NCBI RefSeq assembly: GCF_017309185.1
Contig: NZ_JAEKJZ010000001.1
Coordinates: forward strand, 2,356,001-2,420,000
Direction of reading: 5' to 3'
From: Roseibium aggregatum
GTDB taxonomy: Bacteria; Pseudomonadota; Alphaproteobacteria; Rhizobiales; Stappiaceae
DNA: 64,000 nt
The position numbers and the translations under genes were made by a program. Position 1 is the first letter of the stretch; the number at the start of each line of letters is the position of its first letter. Under the pieces are notes generated by a model. The model was not told the origin of the DNA. It saw only the letters and a list, made by a program, of their open reading frames with translations, and did no database searches. This document shows positions 45,387 through 55,968 of this stretch, one piece after another.

Positions 45387-45851
45387 TCACGCATCCACCA
45401 GCATGGCACTCACCTCGGCTTCGGCAACCTTGGCGCCTTCAACCAGGGCGACGGCATCGAATTTCCAGATGTTGGCCCGCTGCCTGATTTTCTTGACATG
45501 AAAATGGACCTGATCGCCGGGCATAACCGGCTTTCGGAACTTGGCCTTGTCGATGGTCATGAAATAGACAAGTTGCGGCGGCGCATCGTCGCCTCTCGAA
45601 TGAACGCAAAGCGCCCCGGCGGTCTGGGCCATCGCCTCGATCAGAAGCACGCCGGGAAAAACCGGTTGCTCCGGAAAGTGACCGCTGAAATGCGGTTCGT
45701 TGATCGTGACGTTCTTTATGCCGATACAGCTGTTATCGCCGTCCATTTCGATGATCTTATCGATAAGCAAAAACGGATAACGATGCGGCAAAAGCTTCAG
45801 GATGCGCATGATATCCGCGCTGGCCAGCACCTTGTTTTCTATTTCATCCAT
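45387..45851 (-). CDS. fabZ: 3-hydroxyacyl-ACP dehydratase FabZ
   Basis: Hot-dog fold dehydratase of fatty acid synthesis. The 154-residue product has [14 protein letters not shown], the active-site segment [23 protein letters not shown] with catalytic His and Glu, and [14 protein letters not shown]. It is placed between lpxD and lpxA, as in many Gram-negative bacteria, linking hydroxyacyl-ACP supply to lipid A. Confidence 0.97.
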   Translation of the reverse strand: MDEIENKVLASADIMRILKLLPHRYPFLLIDKIIEMDGDNSCIGIKNVTINEPHFSGHFPEQPVFPGVLLIEAMAQTAGALCVHSRGDDAPPQLVYFMTIDKAKFRKPVMPGDQVHFHVKKIRQRANIWKFDAVALVEGAKVAEAEVSAMLVDA

Positions 45852-45900
45852 GTAAAGCCCCTCGGCAAATGAGCGCCTTCAGATCCAAATATGTTGTCGT

Positions 45901-46938
45901 TTACGACCCGCTGCCACGCTCTGCAAGTTTTCTGACCGCCGCGACCTCGCGGAACCACTGTTTGACGGGTTTTGCGGGTGCGCCGCCATAGCGGCCTCCC
46001 GGCGCCAAATCGTCGCCCACCACGCTGACCGCCGCGACCTGCGCCCCCATGCCGATTGTCACGTGCCCCCGAACGCCGGTTTGACCGCCAATCGCAACGA
46101 AATCCTCGAGCGTGCAGCTACCCGAAAGACCGACCTGGGAAACGAGAACACAGTGACGACCGATAACCACATTATGTCCGATCTGAACCTGGTTATCGAT
46201 TTTTGTGCCTTCCCCAATGATGGTATCCCGATTGGCGCCCCGGTCGATGGTCGTGTTCGCGCCGACTTCCACATCGTCCTGAACGATCACGCGACCGACC
46301 TGTGGCACCTTCAGATGGCCTTGCGGGCCCATCGCGTATCCGAAGCCATCCTGCCCGCAGCATACGCCAGGATGGAAATAGACACGATTGCCAAGAACAG
46401 AATGCTGAACAGAGCAATTTGGCCCAATCACGCAATCACGGCCAATCTTAACACCGCGTCCGATCACGGCGTTGGCCCGGATTACCGTCCCCGTGCCGAT
46501 TTCGGCGCCGGCTGCGATCACCGCCCCGGGTTCGACCGTAACTCCCGGTTCAAGACGCGCCTGACTGTCGACCGCCGCCCGTTCTGAAACGAACGGATCA
46601 ACATCGTCTTTCGGCACCATTGCCGCGGGAAAAAGTTTCGCCAGAACCTTGGCCCAGGACCGATAGGGATCCGCACACACCAGCAATGCAACGCCCTCCG
46701 GCACCTTGTCCTTGTGGCGTTTGCCGACGAGGCAGGCAGCGGCAGTCGTTGTCTCAAGTTGTTTGAGGTAGGCGGTGTTGTCGAAGAATACGAGACTGCC
46801 CGGCCCGGCCTCCTCCAAGGGAGCAACGCCGGTTATTTCCAAAGTTCCCTCTCCCCGCGCGACCTCGGCTTCAGCCCAGTCGGCGATATCGGATAGGGAA
46901 ACGGGAGCAGGCGTTTCGAAGAATCTTGGCTCGGACAT
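45901..46938 (-). CDS. lpxD: UDP-3-O-acylglucosamine N-acyltransferase
   Basis: Third step of lipid A synthesis. The 345-residue product has an N-terminal uridine-binding domain (1-100) and a left-handed beta helix with many hexapeptide repeats, including the active-site segment DNQVQIGHNVVIGRHCVLVSQ. It follows bamA in the same direction and precedes fabZ. Confidence 0.97.
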   Translation of the reverse strand: MSEPRFFETPAPVSLSDIADWAEAEVARGEGTLEITGVAPLEEAGPGSLVFFDNTAYLKQLETTTAAACLVGKRHKDKVPEGVALLVCADPYRSWAKVLAKLFPAAMVPKDDVDPFVSERAAVDSQARLEPGVTVEPGAVIAAGAEIGTGTVIRANAVIGRGVKIGRDCVIGPNCSVQHSVLGNRVYFHPGVCCGQDGFGYAMGPQGHLKVPQVGRVIVQDDVEVGANTTIDRGANRDTIIGEGTKIDNQVQIGHNVVIGRHCVLVSQVGLSGSCTLEDFVAIGGQTGVRGHVTIGMGAQVAAVSVVGDDLAPGGRYGGAPAKPVKQWFREVAAVRKLAERGSGS

Positions 46939-46964
46939 GATTTAATCCTTGTTGGCCAGCCAAC

Positions 46965-46999
46965 AAAAAAGGCCGCCGGTGCTTCGGCGGCCGTTTTTT
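46965..46999. terminator. Terminator between bamA and lpxD
   Basis: An 8-bp GC-only stem (46971-46978 with 46985-46992), a 6-nt loop and A/T tracts on both sides. On the - strand it follows bamA, so lpxD and the genes after it probably have a further promoter in this gap or depend on read-through. Confidence 0.88.
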
Positions 47000-47017
47000 A
47001 TCTCATATGACCGCACT

Positions 47018-49399
47018 TTAGAAGCGGGTACCGCCACTTAACCGGAAGATCTGGGTTTGGTCCGAATCTTCCTTCACGAGCGGATAAGCGAAGTCGGCCC
47101 GGATCGGCCCGAAGGGCGACTGCCAGCGGATACCCGCACCGACCGACGCACGCAGCGCGAAGTCATTGGAGTCGATCACGCCGCCGTTGTTCTCCACGAG
47201 ATTGACCAGATCGCTATCTGCGTCCCAGAGTGAGCCGGCATCCGCGAACACTGCGCCGCTGAGCCCGATTTCCTTGGGGATGATCGGGAACGGGAACACG
47301 GACTCGGCGGTTGCGGCGAAGTAGAAACGACCGCCAATCGCATCTTCCGTGCGCGCATCCCGGGGGCCGATACCCTGATTTTCAAAGCCGCGAACAAGCG
47401 TGCCGCCAAGCATGAACTGATCGGAAACCCTCAGGCGCTCGTCACCGATGGCCATGATGTTACCACCGCGAACCGCAAGGCTGCCGACAAGACCGTAATC
47501 CGCCAGAATTTCCTTGTAGGCGCGTGCCTCGGCTTCGGTCTTGATGTAGTAGCTGTCGCCACCCACGCCGGCGAATTCCTGCCCGAAGGACGCGTAGATG
47601 CCATCCGTCGGATCGAGGAAACGATCCAGCGTGTTGTAGCGGAACTCATAACCGACCAACGACGTCAGATAGGTACCGAGCGAGTCACAGACCGCAAGGG
47701 ACAGCTTGGACGTGTTACAGTTGTTGATGTTCGTGGACTGGTCGTCCGGATCCGTGTTCTGCTCCTGGAACAGGTTGTAGAACAAACGAACCGTCAGCTC
47801 GTCTTCCCGAAGAGGAAGCGTGAAACCAATCGCACCGCCGGTCGTTTCCTGATCGAAGGATCGGTAGTCGTTGGCATCGTCAACCCGCCGATACAGGTCC
47901 AGATCCATGGCGATGCGCCGACCCATGAAGAACGGCTCGACAAAGCGGAACTCGTAGGACTGGGTATCCGTACCGCCACCAACGGCGATCTTCACGAACT
48001 GACCGCGGCCCAGGAAGTTCTTTTCCGTGATCGAGATATCGCCAACGATTCCATCGACCGTGGAATAGCCGACACCGAAGGAGATTTCTCCAGTCGGCTT
48101 CTCTTCCACCCTTACGTTGACGACCACGCGGTCCGGAGAGCTGCCCTGCTGCGTCGTGATCGCGACACGCTCGAAGAAACCGAGATTCTTCAGCCGGCGC
48201 TCCGCCTTGTCGAGAAGCGCCCTGTTGAAGGCATCCCCTTCGGCGATGTCGAATTCGCGGCGAATGACATACTCGCGAGTCCGGTCGTTACCGATGATAT
48301 TGATCCGCTCGACATAGGCCCGCGAACCTTCCTCGATGTAGTAAATCAACGAGATCGTGTTGTTGTCGTAGTCGCGCGCACCCCGAGGACGAACGCGAGC
48401 GAAGGCATACCCTTCTTCCGACACGCGCAACGTGATGTCTTCAACAGTCTGCTCGATACGGAGGGCGTTGAAGGTCTGACCCGAACGGGTCCGCAGCAAG
48501 CGGCGAAGCTCATCGGGATCGACATCGGAGATCGTCGAAACGATTTCCACGTCCCCGATCTTGTATTTTTCACCCTCGTCGACCGTGAAGGTCACGTAGA
48601 AGATGTTCTGCTCGCGATCGAGATCCGCGCTCACGGAGACAATACGGAAGTCCGCATAGCCCTTTTTGTTGTAGTACTGACGCAGCAGCTCTTCATCCGC
48701 GGCCAACCGGTCTGGATCATAGGTGTCCGAGCTGCGCAACCAGCTCAACAACCCGCTCTCCCGTGTCCGGATGACTTCCCTCAAGCGCCCGTCGCTGAAA
48801 GCCTTGTTGCCGATGAAGCTGATGCGCTCCACACCGGTCTTCGCACCTTCGTTGATCTCGAAGACCAGGTCGACGCGGTTCTGGCCGCGATCGATGATCT
48901 TCGGTTCAACGGACGCGCCGTAACGGCCGGAACGACGATAGGATTCAAGAATGTTTTGAACGTCCGCCTGAACCTTGGCGCGCGACAGCATCGCCCGCGG
49001 CTGCGAACGGACTGCCGTACCGAGCGCCTCGTCGTTGATCTTGCGATTACCCTCGAAGGAAACCCTGTTGATGATCGGGTTCTCCGTAACGGTAACGACG
49101 ACAACGCTGCCACGAGGGGTGATGTCGACCGTGGCGAACAGGCCGGTAGCGTACAACGCCTTCAGAGACTCATCGACGTCGTACGCGCTGTAGGAACGCC
49201 CGGGAACGATGGTCAGGTAACTGATAACGGTCTCGTCCTCGACACGCGTATTGCCATTGACCTGAATGGTTCTGGCAACGGCGGCTTCTGCCGGCGTAAC
49301 GAAGGAAAAGGACCCATTCCCATGAGGCAGCGCCGCTCCCGCTGTGAACATGGCGACGGCCATCAAAACGGCCTGTATGTATTTCTGCAATCGCTGCAT
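47018..49399 (-). CDS. bamA: Outer membrane protein assembly factor BamA
   Basis: Essential Omp85 protein that folds beta barrels into the outer membrane. The 793-residue product has a signal peptide (about 1-39), five POTRA domains (about 42-430), and a C-terminal barrel with the conserved VRGFENQGIGPRD loop (VRGF) and terminal Phe. Order rseP-bamA-lpxD-fabZ-lpxA is widely conserved. Confidence 0.97.
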   Translation of the reverse strand: MQRLQKYIQAVLMAVAMFTAGAALPHGNGSFSFVTPAEAAVARTIQVNGNTRVEDETVISYLTIVPGRSYSAYDVDESLKALYATGLFATVDITPRGSVVVVTVTENPIINRVSFEGNRKINDEALGTAVRSQPRAMLSRAKVQADVQNILESYRRSGRYGASVEPKIIDRGQNRVDLVFEINEGAKTGVERISFIGNKAFSDGRLREVIRTRESGLLSWLRSSDTYDPDRLAADEELLRQYYNKKGYADFRIVSVSADLDREQNIFYVTFTVDEGEKYKIGDVEIVSTISDVDPDELRRLLRTRSGQTFNALRIEQTVEDITLRVSEEGYAFARVRPRGARDYDNNTISLIYYIEEGSRAYVERINIIGNDRTREYVIRREFDIAEGDAFNRALLDKAERRLKNLGFFERVAITTQQGSSPDRVVVNVRVEEKPTGEISFGVGYSTVDGIVGDISITEKNFLGRGQFVKIAVGGGTDTQSYEFRFVEPFFMGRRIAMDLDLYRRVDDANDYRSFDQETTGGAIGFTLPLREDELTVRLFYNLFQEQNTDPDDQSTNINNCNTSKLSLAVCDSLGTYLTSLVGYEFRYNTLDRFLDPTDGIYASFGQEFAGVGGDSYYIKTEAEARAYKEILADYGLVGSLAVRGGNIMAIGDERLRVSDQFMLGGTLVRGFENQGIGPRDARTEDAIGGRFYFAATAESVFPFPIIPKEIGLSGAVFADAGSLWDADSDLVNLVENNGGVIDSNDFALRASVGAGIRWQSPFGPIRADFAYPLVKEDSDQTQIFRLSGGTRF

Positions 49400-49560
49400 T
49401 AGTGCGCTATGCCTTTGTTTTTAAACCCCTCCCGAGACCCGCTTCACCCCAGCGGATTCTCGGAACCGAGGATCGTTTTATAGGTTTTTACCGATAACGC
49501 AACCGCCCTTCGTGGCTGAAAGCGATTTAGTCAGAAGACGTTGCGTCAATGTCACGGCAA

Positions 49561-50703
49561 CTAAGAATTGGTACCGACAAGTCTTAAAATATCCTTCCAC
49601 GTCACGAACACCATAAGCATCAGAACCAGCCCCAATCCGATCCGGAATCCCACATCCTGAACCTTTTCGCTCAACGGCTTTCCTCTCAAGGCCTCGGCGG
49701 CGTAATAGACAAGATGCCCGCCATCCAGAATCGGCACCGGTGCCAGGTTGATCAGGCCAATGCTCACCGAAAGAACAGCCGTGAGAGAAATTAGCGGCAA
49801 AATACCGATCTCGGCAACTTTTCCGGAAATCTGCGCAACCCGGATGGGACCTCCGAGCTGATCAGCCGAATGGGTTTGATTGATCATGCCCCAGACATAG
49901 CTGAAGGTTCCTTCGATGATCCGGTATGTCTCCTTGACACCCTCGCCCACCGCTTCGGGCGGCGAATATTTGATGCGGACCATGTTTTCCGGATCATTGG
50001 TTCCGCGCAGCCCGACATCCCCCGCCATCTGGCGCTCGCCGAGCATGACTTCCTTTTCCTTTGCGCCGGGCGTAACGGTCAGGTCGACCAGTTCACCGCC
50101 ACGCTCCACCTGAAACAGGAGAGGCGTATGCGGGCTCATAAGCACGATCTGGCGCAGATCCGCGAAGGTATCGATTTTTCGACCGTCGATTTCCCGGACG
50201 ATGTCCCCTGCCTGAATGCCGTCCCGTTGGGCAGCGCCGCCAGGAAACACTTCTTCCACGACCGGCACGAATCCCTGTTTCCCGGCAGACATGAAGAGAA
50301 CGCTGAAGATGACAATGGCCAACAGGAAATTCGCGAGAGGACCGGCGGCAACCACAGCCGCTCGCTGCCACACGGGTTTGGCGATGAAGGCCGTTTTACG
50401 GTCCTCCTCACTCATTTGTGCGATCGCGTCACGATTTGGCACGCTGGCCGCGTTTTCGTCGCCAGAAAACTTCACGTAACCGCCCAAGGGGATCAAGGAC
50501 AGCTTCCAGCGCGTTCCCTTGCTGTCTGTCCAGCCAAATATCTCCCGGCCGAAGCCAACCGAGAACGCATCCACCTTCACACCGCACCAACGTGCGACCG
50601 CAAAGTGTCCAAGCTCATGAAAAAAAACGACAATCGTCAAAACAAACAGGAAGGGAACAATGGTTCCGACAATGAGAGAATAAGCGGAAAGAACAAGATC
50701 CAT
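49561..50703 (-). CDS. rseP: Site-2 metalloprotease RseP
   Basis: Intramembrane protease that cleaves anti-sigma factors and signal peptide remnants. The 380-residue product has the zinc motif H29-E30-L-G-H33 in the first span, a PDZ domain at about 125-205 (GGAAQRDGIQAGDIVREIDG), and the third ligand in NLAPVPILDGGHL. It is upstream of bamA, as usual. Confidence 0.96.
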   Translation of the reverse strand: MDLVLSAYSLIVGTIVPFLFVLTIVVFFHELGHFAVARWCGVKVDAFSVGFGREIFGWTDSKGTRWKLSLIPLGGYVKFSGDENAASVPNRDAIAQMSEEDRKTAFIAKPVWQRAAVVAAGPLANFLLAIVIFSVLFMSAGKQGFVPVVEEVFPGGAAQRDGIQAGDIVREIDGRKIDTFADLRQIVLMSPHTPLLFQVERGGELVDLTVTPGAKEKEVMLGERQMAGDVGLRGTNDPENMVRIKYSPPEAVGEGVKETYRIIEGTFSYVWGMINQTHSADQLGGPIRVAQISGKVAEIGILPLISLTAVLSVSIGLINLAPVPILDGGHLVYYAAEALRGKPLSEKVQDVGFRIGLGLVLMLMVFVTWKDILRLVGTNS

Positions 50704-50964
50704 TGAGTGTATCCCACCTGCGCAGCTTGGACGTATGCCTAGCTCTGTACTAAAAAGAAAATTACGGCGTGTTAATGGTCAAAAAGAAATTTTCAAACGC
50801 CATCAACTCCGTAACGGCCTGAACTCCGTATCGGCCTGGCCGTCAGGCCACGTCAGGCACCTGAGCGCCACACCGGATCAGGCCTCGAAGATCAAAGGTC
50901 CTGTTTTACCGGGTCCTGTCGCATCGAACATCCCCGCTCAAGACGTCTCGGATGTTCCGCGAAC
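50704..50964. other. 261-bp interval between cdsA and rseP
   Basis: No credible gene. It contains a tandem direct repeat of a 17-bp unit (50805-50821 and 50822-50838, one mismatch) and a small GGCCT/AGGCC hairpin right after it. The promoter for rseP-bamA may lie here. Confidence 0.4.
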
Positions 50965-51810
50965 CTAACTCAGTCCGAAACCGGAAATCGGATCGTCCAG
51001 CGTCCCGCCGAACGCCAGTCCGGCGACGACGGCGGCGATGGCCGCTGCAACGAGCCCGTCAATACGGTCCATAATGCCGCCATGGCCGGGTATGAGTTGA
51101 CTGGAATCCTTGACGTCGAACCGTCGCTTGATCGCGGATTCCAAAAGGTCTCCACCTTGGGAAACAACAGACAGAGCCAAGGCAAGCGCAGTCCAGGCCG
51201 CAACGTTGCGCGCCCCGGAGAAATAGGCAATGCCCCCCCCAAACAACGTGGCAATGACCAGGCCACCGATCGCACCAGACCAGGTTTTCTTGGGAGAAAC
51301 CCGTTTCCAGAGTTTCGGGCCGCCGAGCGCGCGTCCGGTGAAGTAGGCGAAAATGTCTGTGGCCCAAACCACAATCAGGAGAAAGAAAGAGAACAGCAAC
51401 CCATGCTCCCCTTCCCTGACGAGAAGGAGCGAATAGAGTGCAAACCCACTGTAGAGAATACCTTCCAGGCACCAGCGCGCGGACCGTTGAAACCGGAGAA
51501 GCGCATATGCGCTGGCGACGCCCGCAAGCAGAACGGCGAGCCCTGCCAGCGGAAACCCGAAAAAGACCAGGACAGCGAGAGCAGAGAGCGACGCGAAACC
51601 GGTCAGAGCCGCACCCGACGAAACACCAATTCCCGTGATCTTGAACCATTCCCACAGAAAAAGGGCGGCAGCGGCAAACATCAGAACGGAATACGCCGCC
51701 CCCCCCAGATACGTGAGACCAAGCACCGCGGGTGCCAGGACAGCGGCGGATGCCACTCTCAAGCCAAGATCCGAGTTTTTCCCGGGAGGTCGATCGGAAA
51801 CCGCCATCAC
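50965..51810 (-). CDS. cdsA: Phosphatidate cytidylyltransferase
   Basis: Makes CDP-diacylglycerol for phospholipid synthesis. The 281-residue product is a multispan membrane protein with the signature SPKKTWSGAIGG and the C-terminal GDLLESAIKRRFDVKDSSQLIPGHGGIMDRIDGL-type motif at about 225-258, including the metal-binding Asp residues. It begins 12 nt after uppS. Confidence 0.96.
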   Translation of the reverse strand: MMAVSDRPPGKNSDLGLRVASAAVLAPAVLGLTYLGGAAYSVLMFAAAALFLWEWFKITGIGVSSGAALTGFASLSALAVLVFFGFPLAGLAVLLAGVASAYALLRFQRSARWCLEGILYSGFALYSLLLVREGEHGLLFSFFLLIVVWATDIFAYFTGRALGGPKLWKRVSPKKTWSGAIGGLVIATLFGGGIAYFSGARNVAAWTALALALSVVSQGGDLLESAIKRRFDVKDSSQLIPGHGGIMDRIDGLVAAAIAAVVAGLAFGGTLDDPISGFGLS

Positions 51811-51822
51811 ATCAGCCGGCCG

Positions 51823-52590
51823 TCACAGCGCCTTGGCGTCAAGTCCGCCATACCGGCGCTCGCGGCTACCATAGCATTCAAGCGCTTTGTCAAAGGCCGC
51901 TTCGTCGAAATCGGGCCAATGCAGATCGCAGAAATAGAATTCCGAATATGCTGCCTGCCAGAGCAGGAAATTCGACAAACGCATTTCACCGCTGGTTCGC
52001 ACAATCAAATCCGGATCCGGCAGCCCCCCGGTGTCCAATGCATTGGACACGCGTTCCTCGGAAATGTCTTCGGGCTTCAAGTCCCCTGCCGCGACCTGTT
52101 TTGCCAGACTTTGCACCGCACGCACAATCTCGGAACGGGCGCCGTAGTTGAAAGCCACGACAAGGTTCAAGCCCGTGTTGTTGCGCGTCAGTTCCTCCGC
52201 CTCCTCGAGCAGGGACAAAATGCCCGGCTCAAGATCGCTGCGCCCGCCAATTATGCGGATACGGACATTGGCGTCGTGAAGTTCGCTCAGGTCCCGTTGC
52301 ACGAACCGGCGAAGCAAACTCATGAGGAAAGCGACTTCCGTTTCCGGCCGGTTCCAGTTCTCCGACGAAAAACTGTAGATCGTGATGACTTCGATACCGA
52401 TCTTGCCCGCATGCCGGATCACGTTGCGCAGGGCCTGGAGCCCGTGCCGGTGCCCCTCGGTGCGCGGCAGACCGCGCGAAGTCGCCCAACGTCCGTTGCC
52501 GTCCATGATGAAGCCGACATGGCGCGGCAGCTTGACGCTGGAGCCATCCGCAGCAAGCACATGCGGTTTCCGGTTCTGGCTGGCGCTCAT
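51823..52590 (-). CDS. uppS: Undecaprenyl diphosphate synthase
   Basis: Cis-prenyltransferase that makes the lipid carrier for peptidoglycan and O-antigen. The 255-residue product has HVGFIMDGNGRWA with the catalytic Asp, YSFSSENWNRP, and the C-terminal RTSGEMRLSNFLLWQAAYSE. The usual order frr-uppS-cdsA is kept. Confidence 0.97.
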   Translation of the reverse strand: MSASQNRKPHVLAADGSSVKLPRHVGFIMDGNGRWATSRGLPRTEGHRHGLQALRNVIRHAGKIGIEVITIYSFSSENWNRPETEVAFLMSLLRRFVQRDLSELHDANVRIRIIGGRSDLEPGILSLLEEAEELTRNNTGLNLVVAFNYGARSEIVRAVQSLAKQVAAGDLKPEDISEERVSNALDTGGLPDPDLIVRTSGEMRLSNFLLWQAAYSEFYFCDLHWPDFDEAAFDKALECYGSRERRYGGLDAKAL

Positions 52591-52620
52591 GGGCTACCCC
52601 GCTGTTCAGGTCTGGTTCAA

Positions 52621-53184
52621 TCAGACCTGAGAGATTTCCTGTTCTTTCTTTTCCAGCATGCTGTCCACCTCGGCGATCATCTGATCGGTCAGTTTCTGCA
52701 CTTCTTCTGAAGCGACACGGCTATCGTCCTGGGAAATGTCACCGTCTTTTTCGGCCTTCTTCGCATCGTCCATGCCATCGCGGCGGACATGACGGATAGC
52801 GACCTTCGCCTGTTCGGCATATTTGTGCGCGACCTTGATGAGTTCCTGCCGGCGTTCCTGGTTGAGTTCGGGAATCGGCAGGCGAAGCAACTGACCGTCA
52901 ACAACAGGATTCAGGCCCAGGTTGGATTCGCGGATCGACTTTTCAACCGCCGCAACCATGCTCTTGTCCCACACCTGAACGGCGACCATGCGCGGTTCGG
53001 GGACCGAAACGGTTGCCACCTGATTGATCGGCATGGACTGTCCGTAGGCCTCAACTGAGATCGGGTCCAGCATGGAAGAAGATGCCCGGCCGGTTCGAAG
53101 GCCGGCGAAATCGGTTTTCAGCACCGAAAGAGCCCCCTGCATGCGGCGCTTCAGATCGTCCAGATCTACACCTTCTACCGACAT
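52621..53184 (-). CDS. frr: Ribosome recycling factor
   Basis: Splits post-termination ribosomes together with EF-G. The 187-residue product shows the three-helix bundle pattern with [27 protein letters not shown] near residues 28-54 and the C-terminal [22 protein letters not shown]. It follows pyrH. Confidence 0.97.
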   Translation of the reverse strand: MSVEGVDLDDLKRRMQGALSVLKTDFAGLRTGRASSSMLDPISVEAYGQSMPINQVATVSVPEPRMVAVQVWDKSMVAAVEKSIRESNLGLNPVVDGQLLRLPIPELNQERRQELIKVAHKYAEQAKVAIRHVRRDGMDDAKKAEKDGDISQDDSRVASEEVQKLTDQMIAEVDSMLEKKEQEISQV

Positions 53185-53294
53185 TTTGTCCTCACAGTTG
53201 TTTTGTACTTGGTTTCATAGAGTCCCGGCGCGCGCCAACATGGCATAAACGCGCCGAAACACAAGTGCTTGTGCGGTGATACGGTTGAAAACTT

Positions 53295-54014
53295 TCAGTC
53301 GCCGACGACCGTGTAGGTTCCGGTTTCCTGCAGCACGCTGACCAAGGCGCCGGGCGAGTGGATGGAAAACACGATGACGGGAATTGAGTTGTCCCGCGCC
53401 AGAGCGATGGCCGTGGTGTCCATGACCTTCAAGTTGCGCTGAATAACTTCTTCATAGCCGAGCGTTTCATACCGTTCGGCATCCGGATTGACCTTCGGAT
53501 CCTCGGAATAGACACCGTCCACCTGAGTTCCCTTCAGAAAGGCATCGCATTTCATCTCGGCGGCGCGCAGGGCCGCACCGCTGTCCGTGGTAAAAAACGG
53601 ATTGCCCGTTCCGCCCGCAAACACGATGACGTCGCCGTCTTCCATATAGCGGTCCGCAACCCTCTGGGAAAACGTCTCGCAGATGGATGGAACGGCAACG
53701 GCGGACAGAACCCGGGCATTCACCTTCAGCCGCCTGAGAGCGTCCGCAAGGGTCAGACTGTTCATGATCGTCGCGAGCATGCCCATGTGGTCGCCGGTCA
53801 CCCGGTTGCCGCCTTTGGCGGCCACAGCAACGCCGCGGAAAATGTTGCCGCCACCGACAACCACGCCGACCTGGGCACCGAGGGCGACCGCGTCCGCAAT
53901 TTCCTTCGCGATCCTCTGAACGATGGAGGGATCGATTCCGAACGCCTGGGACCCCATCAGGGCCTCACCGGAGAGTTTCAGGAGAATCCGTTTCCAACGT
54001 AAGGAGGTCGTCAT
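53295..54014 (-). CDS. pyrH: UMP kinase
   Basis: Phosphorylates UMP to UDP. The 239-residue amino-acid-kinase-fold product has RILLKLSGEALMG at the N-terminus, GVVVGGGNIFRG, GDHMGMLATIMN, and FAGGTGNPFFTTD. It is placed between tsf and frr as in most bacteria. Confidence 0.97.
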   Translation of the reverse strand: MTTSLRWKRILLKLSGEALMGSQAFGIDPSIVQRIAKEIADAVALGAQVGVVVGGGNIFRGVAVAAKGGNRVTGDHMGMLATIMNSLTLADALRRLKVNARVLSAVAVPSICETFSQRVADRYMEDGDVIVFAGGTGNPFFTTDSGAALRAAEMKCDAFLKGTQVDGVYSEDPKVNPDAERYETLGYEEVIQRNLKVMDTTAIALARDNSIPVIVFSIHSPGALVSVLQETGTYTVVGD

Positions 54015-54044
54015 AGGTGCACCCTGGTCAAATTGTCTTTCTAT

Positions 54045-54075
54045 AAAAAAAGCGCCGGACTGGCCGGCGCTTTTT
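54045..54075 (-). terminator. Intrinsic terminator after tsf
   Basis: A 12-bp stem (54047-54058 with 54064-54075) with a 5-nt loop and T-run on the - strand, directly after the tsf stop. It separates rpsB-tsf from pyrH. Confidence 0.93.
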
Positions 54076-54082
54076 CTGAAGC

Positions 54083-55000
54083 TTACTGCCCGGTGGCTGC
54101 CGCCACCTCCGCGGCAAAGTCTTGCTCCTCCTTTTCGATCCCCTCGCCTAGGGCGAAGCGGACAAATCCGGTGAGCTTGACTTCCGTGCCGAGTTCCTTG
54201 GCAAGTTCCTCGACAGCCTTTTCAACCGTCAGATCCGGGTTGATGACGAAGGCTTGTTTGACGAGGGTAACTTCCTCGTAGAACTTGCGCAAACGTCCTT
54301 CCACCATCTTTTCGATGATGTTGTCCGGCTTGCCTGATTCCCGAGCCTGCTCGGAGAACACGGTCTTTTCGCGTTCGACGACAGCCTGGTCCAGTTCTTC
54401 CGTGTTCAGAGCCAGCGGGCTGGTTGCCGCAACGTGCATGGCGATCTGACGACCAAGGGCGTTCAGCTTGTCCTTGTCGCCGGACGATTCAAGAGCGACC
54501 AGAACGCCGATCTTGCCAAGTCCATCGGCAACGGAGCCATGTACGTATGTGGCGACGACGCCTTCGTTCACCGACAGGATCGCGGACCGGCGCAGGGTCA
54601 TGTTCTCGCCGATGGTCGCGATAGCATCTGTGATTGCGTCGGAAACCGGCTTGCCGTCGAGATCGGCGGCCGCAACAGCTTCGACGGAACCGTCTGTTTC
54701 GACAGCCGCCTTGGCAACCTTGGAGACAAGCTCCTGAAAGCCTTCGTTGCGCGCAACGAAATCGGTCTCGGAGTTCAGCTCGATCACCGCAGCCTTGCCG
54801 CCTTCGGCGGCAACACCGACCAGACCCTCAGCGGCAACACGGCCGGCCTTCTTGGCCGCCTTCGCCAGGCCCTTGGTGCGCAGCCAGTCAACAGCCGCTT
54901 CCATATCGCCGCCCGACTCATTGAGGGCGGTCTTGCAGTCCATCATGCCAGCGCCGGATTTCTCGCGGAGCTCTTTTACCATCGCAGCGGTAATGCTCAT
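54083..55000 (-). CDS. tsf: Elongation factor Ts
   Basis: Nucleotide exchange factor for EF-Tu. The 305-residue product has the UBA-like N-domain ([21 protein letters not shown]) and the core motif [12 protein letters not shown]. The ATG at 55000 is preceded by GAGGC and gives the usual MSIT start; the longer frame to 55036 is not used. Confidence 0.97.
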   Translation of the reverse strand: MSITAAMVKELREKSGAGMMDCKTALNESGGDMEAAVDWLRTKGLAKAAKKAGRVAAEGLVGVAAEGGKAAVIELNSETDFVARNEGFQELVSKVAKAAVETDGSVEAVAAADLDGKPVSDAITDAIATIGENMTLRRSAILSVNEGVVATYVHGSVADGLGKIGVLVALESSGDKDKLNALGRQIAMHVAATSPLALNTEELDQAVVEREKTVFSEQARESGKPDNIIEKMVEGRLRKFYEEVTLVKQAFVINPDLTVEKAVEELAKELGTEVKLTGFVRFALGEGIEKEEQDFAAEVAAATGQ

Positions 55001-55102
55001 CGATTGCCTCGTGGATGGGGGTTTCAGATGAGACACGGTTTAGCCGATGGCTTTCCGCGCCTTTATGACGGGACCGCAACAAATTGCAGCCCGTCTAGCG
55101 AA

Positions 55103-55136
55103 TTTAACAAGAAACTGCCGCGGGCAGCCGCGGCAG
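55103..55136 (-). terminator. Hairpin between rpsB and tsf
   Basis: A perfect 9-bp stem (55115-55123 with 55128-55136) with a 4-nt loop, followed on the - strand by a T-rich tail (TTTCTTGTTAAA). It lies 8 nt after the rpsB stop and may act as a partial terminator that lowers tsf relative to rpsB. Confidence 0.7.
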
Positions 55137-55143
55137 CAGATCA

Positions 55144-55968
55144 TCAAGCTTCAGCCGCAGCCGGTTCTGCTTCGGCCGGAGTTTCTTCGGCAGGAGCCGC
55201 CTCTTCGGAGGCTTCGGCAAGAGCTTCTTCAACCGGCGCCTCTTCCGATTCGCCGATATCCATTCCAGCGGCACCTTGCGCACGGGAAATACCGTCGATG
55301 GCGGCGCGGGCGATCAGGTCGCAGTAGAGCGACAGCGCGCGTCCGGCGTCGTCGTTGCCCGGAACCGGGTAGGTGATCCCATCCGGATTGGAGTTCGAAT
55401 CCAGGATCGCGGCAACCGGAATACCCAGACGACGAGCTTCCTGAATGGCGATGGCTTCGCGGTTGGTGTCGATCACGAAGATCAGGTCGGGGATACCGCC
55501 CATGTCCTTGATGCCGCCAAGGTTCCGCTCAAGCTTCTCGCGCTCGCGGTCCATGAACAGGCGCTCTTTCTTCGTCAGGGCGTTGGCCGCGTCCGAAGAC
55601 AGGGTCTCTTCCAGCTTGCGCAGGCGCTGAATCGACTGGGAAATGGTCTTCCAGTTGGTCAGCATGCCGCCGAGCCAGCGGGCATTGACGAAATACTGGG
55701 CGGAGTTACGCGCGGATGCTGCAACGGCTTCCTGTGCCTGACGCTTGGTGCCGACGATCAGCACGCGGCCACCGCCTGCAACCGTGTCGGACACGGCCTT
55801 CAGCGCCTGGTGCAGAAGCGGAACGGTCTGGGACAGATCCATGATGTGGACGTCGTTGCGTACACCAAAGATGTACTGACCCATACGCGGGTTCCAGCGG
55901 TGTTTCTGGTGACCAAAGTGCACGCCAGCTTCCAAGAGCTGACGCATGGTGAAATCGGGCAATGCCAT
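55144..55968 (-). CDS. rpsB: 30S ribosomal protein S2
   Basis: Small ribosomal subunit protein. The 274-residue product has [22 protein letters not shown] and [24 protein letters not shown]-terminal Ala/Glu tail of about 35 residues extends beyond the common bacterial form, as seen in other alphaproteobacteria. It starts the rpsB-tsf unit. Confidence 0.98.
   Translation of the reverse strand: MALPDFTMRQLLEAGVHFGHQKHRWNPRMGQYIFGVRNDVHIMDLSQTVPLLHQALKAVSDTVAGGGRVLIVGTKRQAQEAVAASARNSAQYFVNARWLGGMLTNWKTISQSIQRLRKLEETLSSDAANALTKKERLFMDREREKLERNLGGIKDMGGIPDLIFVIDTNREAIAIQEARRLGIPVAAILDSNSNPDGITYPVPGNDDAGRALSLYCDLIARAAIDGISRAQGAAGMDIGESEEAPVEEALAEASEEAAPAEETPAEAEPAAAEA

Noticed and set aside
51082..52710. 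542-codon + strand frame across cdsA and uppS
   Set aside because: It spans two certain genes on the opposite strand and has no recognisable domain.
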